Assembly (NCBI GenBank): GCA_041492185.1
Contig: JBGPWL010000005.1
Location: 37,472-101,471 of the forward strand
Reading direction: 5' to 3'
DNA from: JAOAPY01 sp041492185
Lineage (GTDB): Bacteria > Acidobacteriota > Blastocatellia > Pyrinomonadales > Pyrinomonadaceae
Length of the DNA: 64,000 nucleotides
The notes beneath the pieces are model-generated. The model had not been told where the DNA came from, searched no databases, and worked only from the letters and a program-made list of their open reading frames with translations. This document shows, piece after piece, positions 44,441 through 51,699 of the stretch; within the stretch, counting starts at the first letter, position 1, and each line of letters starts with the position of its first letter. The translations under genes were made by a program, and so were the position numbers.

Positions 44441-44585
44441 TCAGTCGTCACCAACCAAATCAACCGTCGACGAACCAGCAGTGATTCAGTTTCCACTGAG
44501 GTCTCGCGTGATCATAACAACACTAATCAGGGTAAGGACGTGGATATTGCGGATCACCATACCCTTGTGAACAATCGAGCGCTGG

Positions 44586-45893
44586 ATGCCGGTCCCTGAC
44601 GAGAACATTACTCAACGTGCAACTCGCCTGACGAAGAACCAGTTTTGGGGTTTTGGAGCGGCGTGGAGCGGCTGGGCCCTTGACGGCATGGATTCGTTTA
44701 TCTATGCGCTGGTGATGGTGCCGGCGCTGCACGACTTGTTGCCGCGATCGGGAATCTCGAACGATGCGGCCCACACTGGTTTCTATGGCGGATTGTGCTT
44801 CGCGCTCTTCCTGGTGGGTTGGGGACTGTCACTCGTTTGGGGACCAATCGCCGATCGATTCGGGCGCGTGCACACGCTCATGCTCACAATCATCTGCTAC
44901 TCGGCTTTCACATTTCTTGGCGCAATCGCAACCAGTGTTTGGCAACTAGCGGCCTTCAGATTGTTAGCGGGCGTGGGCATTGGCGGTGAGTGGTCCATGG
45001 GCGGCACCTTCATCGCCGAGGAATGGCCAGAGAACAGAAGGAAGATGGGCGCGGGGTTAATGCACACGGGTTATTACTTCGGCATCTTTCTCGCGGCCAT
45101 TGCCAACTACACGATTGGGGCGCGTTACGGTTGGCGGGCGATGTTCGCTGTCGGCGGGGCGCCCGCTCTGCTCGTCGGATTCATTCGCTACGGCGTGAAA
45201 GAACCAAAGCGTTGGCAGGAAAAAATCAAAGAGGTCGGCAGGAAATTGACCATGGCTCGCGCATTCCTCGCGCTGTTCTCGCCGGAGTATCGCAAGCGCA
45301 CCGTGTTGAACTCGCTTTACCTTTTGGTCTCAATCACTGGTTTGTGGGCCGGCTCGGTTTATGTGCCCGCCGCGGTAACCTATTTGGCGACGAAGTCGGG
45401 TCTTGATCAGGCGCAAGGCATCAAGTTGGCTTCTTACGGCACGATGCTTCTTTCGACGGGGACGATCATCGGCTGCATTGCGCTGCCGCTGCTGGCTGAG
45501 AAGTTAGGACGCAGGCTGACGCTGGCGATCTTTTTTGTCTTGATGTTTGTATTTATCTCGCTTGCGTTTGGCTATGTGTTCTACCTGCAAACGCACGCCT
45601 TGTTCTGGTTTATGATCTGTCTGTTCTTTCTCGGAATCGGCGGGGCAAATTTTGCGATGTACACGCTGTGGCTGCCGGAACAGTATCGGACGGAATGTCG
45701 CGCCAGCGCGTTTGCGTTTTCAACTTCGGTGGGGCGCTTTGCCGGCGCAGGAATCACATTCCTGGTGGGCGCCGGCGTGTCACACTTTCACACGATTGGG
45801 ACGCCGGTCGCGCTTACGTCGCTGGCATTCATCGTCGGATTGTTGCTGTTGCCATTTGGCAAGGAGACTAAAGGGGAATTGCTGCCGGCGTAG
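44586..45893 (+). CDS. MFS transporter (sugar/organic-acid:proton symporter type)
   Basis: A 435-residue protein with 12 predicted transmembrane helices. The MFS loop 2-3 motif reads GPIADRFGRVHTL, with a matching second-half LAEKLGRRLTLA. GIGGEWSMGGTFIAEEWPENRR and the early DGMDSFIYALVMVPAL resemble the metabolite:H+ symporter/aromatic-acid branch (ShiA/JEN/NanT-like). The substrate cannot be assigned. The 44586 start is an ATG with no clear Shine-Dalgarno. It may be the only gene of its transcript. Confidence 0.88.
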   Translation: MPVPDENITQRATRLTKNQFWGFGAAWSGWALDGMDSFIYALVMVPALHDLLPRSGISNDAAHTGFYGGLCFALFLVGWGLSLVWGPIADRFGRVHTLMLTIICYSAFTFLGAIATSVWQLAAFRLLAGVGIGGEWSMGGTFIAEEWPENRRKMGAGLMHTGYYFGIFLAAIANYTIGARYGWRAMFAVGGAPALLVGFIRYGVKEPKRWQEKIKEVGRKLTMARAFLALFSPEYRKRTVLNSLYLLVSITGLWAGSVYVPAAVTYLATKSGLDQAQGIKLASYGTMLLSTGTIIGCIALPLLAEKLGRRLTLAIFFVLMFVFISLAFGYVFYLQTHALFWFMICLFFLGIGGANFAMYTLWLPEQYRTECRASAFAFSTSVGRFAGAGITFLVGAGVSHFHTIGTPVALTSLAFIVGLLLLPFGKETKGELLPA

Positions 45894-45976
45894 GGAGCGA
45901 GGAGTCAGGAGAGGTATTCGATGCGTCGCGTGATGAGGTAGACTGTCACGCACAGTTTTTTGTGTTCGGAGGTTCA

Positions 45977-46276
45977 GTGAGGATTTCTCTTTCAACGGAT
46001 CTAGACAACCCCGCTGCCGTTCCATATTTTCTGTGGGACGAGCCGATGACAGTATCGGAGTTGGGGCAACGTTTGAAAACAGCGTCGCCTGCTGAACAGA
46101 CCCGGCTGCTGGCCAAGGTGCTGCGCGAAGCTCGTGATAGCGATGTCTGGAGATTTACGACGCCTGAAGAAGTGTGGCGCAGGTGGGCAGCGCTTTCGCC
46201 TCACCTGGGTCGACGCAAAGGTTTTTGGGAGTTTCTTCTTGACCAGTGGTACAAAGAGGGCCTCATTGGTAAGTAA
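45977..46276 (+). CDS. Antitoxin-like partner of the AbiEii-type nucleotidyltransferase
   Basis: A 99-residue protein starting at GTG 45977, with GGAGG 4 bases upstream. After a short strand region (FLWDEPMTVSELGQRL) it is all helical: ARLLAKVLREARDSDVWRF in style and then PEEVWRRWAALSPHLGRRKGFWEFLL. I recall small proteins with this LLAKVLREARD and GRRxxFWxFLL pattern encoded directly before AbiEii homologues in many genomes. It is not the winged-helix AbiEi antitoxin of the classical AbiE type IV system. Its stop overlaps the start of the next gene by 11 bases, so the two are translationally coupled. Antitoxin function is inferred from the arrangement. Confidence 0.7.
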   Translation: MRISLSTDLDNPAAVPYFLWDEPMTVSELGQRLKTASPAEQTRLLAKVLREARDSDVWRFTTPEEVWRRWAALSPHLGRRKGFWEFLLDQWYKEGLIGK

Positions 46277-46910
46277 TAAACTTTCCGCTTTGCAGGAAGA
46301 GATTTTGAATGCGTTTTTCGGACGCGAAGATCGCTTCTTCCTGACTGGTGGAGCAGTGCTCTCTGGATTTTATCTGGGCCACCGCGAGACTCACGATCTA
46401 GATCTATTCACGCTCAGCGATGCTCTCGACGAAGGCGTTGTCTTGGTCGCCGAAATAGCCCGAGAGATTGGCGCCACGTTCGAATCAATCCAAACTGCGC
46501 CAGATTTTCGTCGGCTGCTTTTGCGGCGCGGCTCTGAGGCCGTGATGGTCGATCTGGTTCGCGATCGCACCACGCAACTCGTCTCGGACAAACCGTTGGT
46601 AAATGGTATTCGCGTAGATCCACCTGAAGAGATCCTTGCGAACAAGCTTTGCGCGTTGTTATCGCGATCAGAAATTCGCGACCTGGTTGATGTTCGCGCG
46701 CTCGAGATTGCCGGCTACCGGGCGGAGGATGTGATTGCGGCAGCGGCCGTCAAGGATCGGGGATTGACTCCTGCGCAACTCGGGTGGGTCCTACGCCAAA
46801 TTGAACTAGGCGAGGACTTGATCCCGCCCGGAGGCGTTTCGGTTGAAGAGTTGAGGAGTTTTCTTACTGCCTTAATCGCACGGCTTGCTCGTTTAGCGTT
46901 TCCAACCTGA
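46266..46910 (+). CDS. Nucleotidyltransferase, AbiEii/AbiGii toxin family
   Basis: A 214-residue DNA polymerase-beta-like nucleotidyltransferase: the FFLTGGAVLSGFYLG loop carries the GG motif (28-29) and HDLDLF the catalytic Asp pair (44 and 46). The NTP-binding Lys/Asp region LANKLCALLSRSEIRDLVDV, typical of AbiEii, is intact. Toxins of this family (MenT, AbiEii) add nucleotides to tRNA 3' ends or bind GTP and stop growth on phage infection. I use TTG 46266, which overlaps the preceding stop and has AGAGGG 6 bases upstream. The much longer open frame upstream is out of family and lies inside the partner gene. Confidence 0.85.
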   Translation: MVSNKLSALQEEILNAFFGREDRFFLTGGAVLSGFYLGHRETHDLDLFTLSDALDEGVVLVAEIAREIGATFESIQTAPDFRRLLLRRGSEAVMVDLVRDRTTQLVSDKPLVNGIRVDPPEEILANKLCALLSRSEIRDLVDVRALEIAGYRAEDVIAAAAVKDRGLTPAQLGWVLRQIELGEDLIPPGGVSVEELRSFLTALIARLARLAFPT

Positions 46911-46926
46911 TGTAAGTGAGGCACTG

Positions 46927-47376
46927 ATGATAATCGCCATTGGCGCAGACCACGCGGGTTACGATCTCAAGCAGGACATCGCGGATTATCTGCGTGCGTC
47001 TGGGCACAGCGTGATCGATCTGGGCGCGGACAATGCAAGCACTCCCGACGACTATCCTGATTACTCCGAGGCTGTTGGCCTCGCTGTAATCGAGAAGCGT
47101 TGTGACCGGGGCATTGTGATTTGCGGCAGTGGTGTGGGCGCGTCGATTGCCGCCAACAAGCTGCCGGGCATTCGAGCTGCAATGTGTCATGACACTTATT
47201 CAGCGCATCAGGGAGTTGAGCACGATGACATGAACGTGCTCGTGCTCGGTGCGCGAGTTATTGGAAGTGAGCTGGCGCACGAGTTGGTGCGCGCGTTCAT
47301 AGGCGCAGAGTTTTCGGGCGAAGAAAGACATCAGCGACGGCTGGCGCAAGTGAGAGCGTTGGAGCAGCGGTATTGA
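46927..47376 (+). CDS. rpiB: Ribose 5-phosphate isomerase B
   Basis: A 149-residue RpiB/LacAB-family sugar isomerase. Its features are the N-terminal IAIGADHAGYDLK with the catalytic region, the Cys/anion hole GIVICGSGVGASIAANK and the LVLGARVIG strand. It interconverts ribulose 5-phosphate and ribose 5-phosphate in the non-oxidative pentose phosphate pathway. It opens a run of four sugar-metabolism genes (rpiB, pgi, gnd, glk) on the same strand. It starts 16 bases after the nucleotidyltransferase gene, but a functional link to that pair is unlikely. Confidence 0.94.
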   Translation: MIIAIGADHAGYDLKQDIADYLRASGHSVIDLGADNASTPDDYPDYSEAVGLAVIEKRCDRGIVICGSGVGASIAANKLPGIRAAMCHDTYSAHQGVEHDDMNVLVLGARVIGSELAHELVRAFIGAEFSGEERHQRRLAQVRALEQRY

Positions 47377-47387
47377 ATCTCTCTTTG

Positions 47388-47490
47388 CGCCTTACGAGAT
47401 TCTTTCCTTTGCGTCTCTGCGTGAAACAAAACTATTTCGCGCCAAGCCGCAAAAGAAAGAAAAGGTAAGACGCAAAGAAGCAAGCGTTGT
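47388..47490. repeat. Degenerate CTTTGCG/CGCAAAG spacer repeat (upstream of pgi)
   Basis: The spacer contains several CTTTGCG, CTTTGCGTCTCTGCG and inverted CGCAAAG/CGCAAAAG strings. It is a decayed relative of the inverted element at 49319-49402. Confidence 0.5.
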
Positions 47491-47519
47491 CCTGATTTCG
47501 ACAGACTCGAAGGTAGATT

Positions 47520-49250
47520 TTGAATTTGACGATCAACAGTCAAACCTACAAGCTGCCTGATCAATTGGCGGCGGCGGTCGAATCCTCATTGGCAGACTGG
47601 CAGAGTAGCGGCAAGGTGAAGCGCCTGTGGACGCGCGACGCTGAGCTTTGGACCGATAACGATGAAAATGATTGGCTCGGCTGGCTTGGCATCGTCGATG
47701 AGGAAATTGTCCAGGTCCAACGTTTCTCTGATCTGGCAGAAGAAATAAGGTCGGCCGAATTTACGCATGCCCTCGTTTTGGGCATGGGCGGATCAAGCCT
47801 TTGTCCGGAAGTGATGGCCATGACTTTCGGAAAACAAGATGGCTATCCTGAAATGCACGTGCTCGACTCAACTGACCCGGCGCAGATCAAATCCTTCGAA
47901 AAGAAAATCGATCTTGCGAAAACGGTTTTTGTTGTCTCGAGCAAATCCGGCACGACGCTCGAACCAAACATTTTCAAAGACTATTTCTTTGATTGCGCGC
48001 AACAAGCGATTGGCGGCAAGGCAGGGCAGCGCTTCATTGCGATTACGGATCCTGGATCGAAACTGCAAGACGCTGCGGAGCGCGATGGATTTCGCCACAT
48101 CTTTTTTGGCCGCCCAAGCATCGGCGGGCGCTATTCCGCATTGTCGGATTTTGGTTTGATGCCGTCAGCGATCATGGGCGTCGACGTAAACGATTTTCTT
48201 AGTCGCACGCAAGAGATGGTTAAGGCGTGCGCCGCCGATGTTCCTGCCCAGCAGAATCCAGGCGTCGTGCTCGGCAACATTCTTGGCGTGCTGGAAAAAG
48301 ACAAGCGCAACAAAGTCACGATTGTGACTTCGCCTGGCATTTCCGATCTTGGAGCGTGGCTCGAACAGTTGCTGGCGGAGTCCACGGGGAAGGAAAGTCA
48401 CGGCTTGATTCCTGTGGATCGCGAAACGTTAGGTCCGCCAGAAGTGTATGACTACGATCGGGTGTTTGTTTACCTGCGTTTGGATTCTGACGACGACGAG
48501 AAGCAGGAGCTGGCAATCAATGCGTTGGAAAGCGCCGGCCAGCCTGCGGTGCGTATTTCGATCGCGGACAAGCGCAATCTTGGCCAGGAGTTTTTCCGCT
48601 GGGAGATTGCTACGGCGGTCGCTGGTTCGATCATCGGGATTAACGCTTTCAATCAACCAGACGTCGAAGCAAGCAAGATTGCCACGCGCCAGTTGACTGA
48701 TGAATACGAGAAGAGCGGATCGCTACCGCCGGAAACGTCGATACTCGACGACGCGGGCATCAAGCTCTTCGCGAATGAAGCCAATGCGCCGACCTTGGCC
48801 GAGGCAGCAGGCGATGATAAATCTCTGGTCGGATATTTGAGAGCGCACTTGAATCGTTTGTCGGCCGGAGATTACTTCACCGTGCTCGCCTATGTTGAGA
48901 TGAACCGTCCGCACGAAGTGCAACTGCAAAAGCTCCGGCACGCGGTACGCGATGCGAAGCGTGTGGCCACGTGTCTGGGATTTGGTCCGCGCTTTCTGCA
49001 TTCGACGGGGCAGGCTTACAAAGGCGGACCGAACACGGGAGTGTTCTTACAAGTTACTTGCGACGATGCGGCGGACCTGACCGTGCCTGGAAGGAAGTAC
49101 ACTTTCGGCGTGGTAAAAGCAGCGCAGGCACGCGGTGATTTTGCAGTGCTGGCGAAAGGTGGGCGGCGTGCGCTTCGTGTTCATCTTGGATCGGATGTGG
49201 ATGCGGGCCTGGCGAAGCTGAGTGAGGCAGTCTCGCAAGCGCTTTCATAA
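47520..49250 (+). CDS. pgi: Glucose-6-phosphate isomerase (Pgi half of the transaldolase-Pgi type)
   Basis: A 576-residue sugar isomerase with two SIS lobes: GMGGSSLCPEVMAM, VVSSKSGTTLEPN, FIAITDPGSKLQ and SIGGRYSALSDFG, and later FGPRFLHSTGQAYKGGPNTG. The last ~120 residues match the C-terminal domain of the bifunctional transaldolase/Pgi enzymes found in related bacteria. Here no transaldolase domain precedes it in frame, so it is a stand-alone Pgi. The start is TTG 47520, with AAGG about 6 bases upstream; no ATG is available before the conserved core. It isomerises glucose 6-phosphate and fructose 6-phosphate, linking the products of Glk and Gnd-branch metabolism. Confidence 0.9.
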   Translation: MNLTINSQTYKLPDQLAAAVESSLADWQSSGKVKRLWTRDAELWTDNDENDWLGWLGIVDEEIVQVQRFSDLAEEIRSAEFTHALVLGMGGSSLCPEVMAMTFGKQDGYPEMHVLDSTDPAQIKSFEKKIDLAKTVFVVSSKSGTTLEPNIFKDYFFDCAQQAIGGKAGQRFIAITDPGSKLQDAAERDGFRHIFFGRPSIGGRYSALSDFGLMPSAIMGVDVNDFLSRTQEMVKACAADVPAQQNPGVVLGNILGVLEKDKRNKVTIVTSPGISDLGAWLEQLLAESTGKESHGLIPVDRETLGPPEVYDYDRVFVYLRLDSDDDEKQELAINALESAGQPAVRISIADKRNLGQEFFRWEIATAVAGSIIGINAFNQPDVEASKIATRQLTDEYEKSGSLPPETSILDDAGIKLFANEANAPTLAEAAGDDKSLVGYLRAHLNRLSAGDYFTVLAYVEMNRPHEVQLQKLRHAVRDAKRVATCLGFGPRFLHSTGQAYKGGPNTGVFLQVTCDDAADLTVPGRKYTFGVVKAAQARGDFAVLAKGGRRALRVHLGSDVDAGLAKLSEAVSQALS

Positions 49251-49318
49251 TTAGTTCCGTCATTGGAGAAGTGTCCGGTGAATGAGTCAAGCTCCAGCGC
49301 AGGTCTTTCTCATCTTTG

Positions 49319-49402
49319 TCTTTGCGCCTTTGAGGGAAACTGCCCCAGTTGGTGAACAAAATCGAAAGTATGACAGGAAAGTTTCCCGCAAAGGCGCAAA
49401 GA
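49319..49402. repeat. Inverted-repeat element upstream of gnd
   Basis: TCTTTGCGCCTTTGAGGGAA-ACT (49319-49341) and its reverse complement (49380-49402) match in 22 of 23 bases, with 38 bases between. It is an intact-looking copy of the CTTTGCGCC/GGCGCAAAG family. Confidence 0.7.
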
Positions 49403-49455
49403 CGCGAAGTCTTAACGCACAGGCGCGGAGAGGAAATAATTAAGGAGCAAACGAG

Positions 49456-50475
49456 ATGCAAATCGGGATGATTGGTTTGGGCCGGATGGGCGCGAACATG
49501 GTGCGCCGGCTGATGCGCGGTGGGCATCAGTGTGTTGTATATGATCGCAATGCTGAAGCGGTGCAGTCACTCGCAGGCGAGGGAGCGATGGGCGCGTCGT
49601 CGCTGCAGGAGTTCGTCGCGAAGTTAGAAACGCCGCGCGCCGTGTGGTTGATGGTGCCTGCTGCCGTTGTTGATAGTACGCTTAATGACCTGACCCAACA
49701 TCTCGAAGCGAACGACATCGTCATTGATGGCGGAAACTCTTACTACATTGACGACATCAGGCGAGCGAGGGAACTCAAGGCGAAAGGCATTCACTATGTT
49801 GATGTCGGCACAAGCGGCGGCGTGTGGGGCATGGAGCGCGGATATTGTCAGATGATCGGCGGCGAGACTGAAACAGTTCGCCAGCTCGATCCGATTTTCA
49901 AAACGCTGGCGCCCGGTCGCGGCGAGATTCCGCGCACGCCGGGACGAGAAGGCGTTGGCGGCACCGCCGAAGACGGCTATTTGCACTGCGGCGCGTCGGG
50001 CGCGGGACACTTTGTCAAGATGGTTCACAACGGGATCGAATATGGTTTGATGGCCGCATATGCTGAAGGCTTGAACATCCTGCGGCACGCAAACGTGGGG
50101 AAGCAGGATCGGAGCGTTGATGCGGAGACGACGCCGCTGAGGAATCCTGAGCACTATCAGTACGATTTTGATCTGACCGACATCACCGAGGTTTGGCGTC
50201 GCGGCAGTGTGATCGCTTCGTGGCTACTCGATCTCACCGCGAGCGCTTTGCTCAAACAACCGCAGTTGGAAAAATTCTCAGGCCGCGTGTCGGACTCGGG
50301 CGAAGGTCGTTGGACCATCACCGCGGCGATCGAAGAAGGCGCGCCGGCGCCCGTGCTCAGTGCGGCACTCTATCAGCGCTTCACGTCCAGAGGCGAAGAT
50401 GATTTCGCTGCAAGGGTGCTCTCCGCGATGCGCTTTGAATTTGGCGGCCACGTCGAGCGCGCTGCCGGTGGTTAG
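49456..50475 (+). CDS. gnd: 6-phosphogluconate dehydrogenase, decarboxylating (short, GntZ-like form)
   Basis: A 339-residue enzyme of the short, mostly NAD+-preferring clade (E. coli-type Gnd is ~470). It has the Rossmann motif IGMIGLGRMGANMVRRL, and an acidic residue after the second strand (VVYDRN), where NADP-specific enzymes have Asn-Arg. The active-site YVDVGTSGGVWGMERGYCQMIGG and the catalytic Lys in GHFVKMVHNGIEYG are present. It converts 6-phosphogluconate to ribulose 5-phosphate and CO2, feeding rpiB. AAGGAG stands before the ATG. It lies between pgi and glk. Confidence 0.93.
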   Translation: MQIGMIGLGRMGANMVRRLMRGGHQCVVYDRNAEAVQSLAGEGAMGASSLQEFVAKLETPRAVWLMVPAAVVDSTLNDLTQHLEANDIVIDGGNSYYIDDIRRARELKAKGIHYVDVGTSGGVWGMERGYCQMIGGETETVRQLDPIFKTLAPGRGEIPRTPGREGVGGTAEDGYLHCGASGAGHFVKMVHNGIEYGLMAAYAEGLNILRHANVGKQDRSVDAETTPLRNPEHYQYDFDLTDITEVWRRGSVIASWLLDLTASALLKQPQLEKFSGRVSDSGEGRWTITAAIEEGAPAPVLSAALYQRFTSRGEDDFAARVLSAMRFEFGGHVERAAGG

Positions 50476-50512
50476 AGCGTTTGCGCGAAAGTGACTCAAG
50501 CTCTGTAACAAG

Positions 50513-51487
50513 ATGATCATTCTTGCAGGCGACATCGGCGGCACAAATACTCGACTCGCGATCTTTGAAGTTGAAGATGAGCGGCCAAAAGTTATTCTCG
50601 AACAGACTTATCGCAGTAAGGAACACGGCAACCTCGAAGAAATTGTCAGTCAGTTTCTGACGCAAAGTGGAGCGAATGTAAAAGCCGCTTGCTTCGGAGT
50701 TGCGGGACCAGTGCGAGACGGACGCGCGAGGACGGCGAATCTGCCGTGGGTCATAGATGCAAGTGAGTTAGCCAGGCTGACGGGAAGTGCGCCCGTTACG
50801 CTGATCAACGATCTGGAAGCGAACGCCTACGGCCTGGACGGACTTGACTCTGACGACTTTGTCTTACTCAACGAAGGCGCGCCTGATGTTCGCGGAAATG
50901 AAGCAATCATATCTGCGGGCACCGGACTGGGCGAAGCGGGACTTCGGTTTGAAGCCGGAAAGCGGCGCCCTTTTGCGACCGAGGGCGGTCATGCGGATTT
51001 CGCGCCGCGCGATGAGTTGCAGATCGACCTGCTGCGGTTTCTTATGGCGGAAACTCCGCACGTGAGTTGCGAGCGCGTCCTTTCGGGCCCCGGGCTGCTC
51101 AATATTTACAGATTCCTGCGCGACACGAAACGCTTTGCCGAACCCGCGTGGCTCGCCGAACAAGTGAGCAAGAAAGATCCTTCGGCGGTGATTTCAAAGA
51201 TGGCGTTGGAGGAGGAGTCCGAGCTTTGCGTTCAGGCCCTCGATATCTTCGTCTCAATTTATGGTGCCGAAGCGGGAAACCTCGCGCTTAGAGTCTTGGC
51301 CACCGGTGGTGTGTTCGTTGGTGGGGGCATTGCTCCGAAGATCATTCGAAAGCTGAAGAAGTCGGGGTTTATCGAAACCTTCGTTGCAAAAGGCCGAATG
51401 CGGTCGTTGATGGAAGCGATACCGGTGCGCGTGATTATGAATGACAAAACGGCACTGCTGGGCGCGGCGCTCCGCGCGGCCTCTTGA
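50513..51487 (+). CDS. glk: Glucokinase
   Basis: A 324-residue ROK-independent glucokinase (Glk family, ~320 residues). Motifs are LAGDIGGTNTRLAIF (phosphate 1), ACFGVAGPVRDGRA, INDLEANAYG with catalytic Asp, ISAGTGLGEAGL (phosphate 2) and TEGGHADFAPRDE (glucose contact). It phosphorylates glucose to glucose 6-phosphate, the substrate of Pgi. It starts 37 bases after gnd without a clear ribosome-binding site and ends the sugar-metabolism run. Confidence 0.95.
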   Translation: MIILAGDIGGTNTRLAIFEVEDERPKVILEQTYRSKEHGNLEEIVSQFLTQSGANVKAACFGVAGPVRDGRARTANLPWVIDASELARLTGSAPVTLINDLEANAYGLDGLDSDDFVLLNEGAPDVRGNEAIISAGTGLGEAGLRFEAGKRRPFATEGGHADFAPRDELQIDLLRFLMAETPHVSCERVLSGPGLLNIYRFLRDTKRFAEPAWLAEQVSKKDPSAVISKMALEEESELCVQALDIFVSIYGAEAGNLALRVLATGGVFVGGGIAPKIIRKLKKSGFIETFVAKGRMRSLMEAIPVRVIMNDKTALLGAALRAAS

Positions 51488-51568
51488 CGGGCGCAAACAG
51501 GAAGGGGTAGATCGGGAAGTTAATTAGGCTTTCCCTTTGCCATTGTCGTCTAATTGTTGGCTATACTA

Positions 51569-51599
51569 TTGACTAGGGGGCCGTCTAACATGGTATAGT
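51569..51599 (+). promoter_or_regulatory. Promoter with extended -10 upstream of the DUF1800 gene
   Basis: TTGACT (51569-51574) and TATAGT (51594-51599; 5 of 6) are 19 bases apart. TGG directly before the -10 box provides the extended TGn motif that makes up for the long spacer. The start codon is about 100 bases downstream. Confidence 0.5.
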
Positions 51600-51699
51600 C
51601 TCGTTTAACCTGGGTTTCACGGCCGGGTGGCCCCTCCGAACGGTATTGAGCAAAACCTCATAAAGCGGTGTTAGTTCTAACCCTGTGATGGAGAGCCGT

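Noticed and set aside
46134..46265. 44-codon N-terminal extension of the AbiEii-type gene
   Set aside because: It overlaps most of the partner gene, is Arg/Cys-rich and out of family; the TTG at 46266 has a suitable ribosome-binding site.
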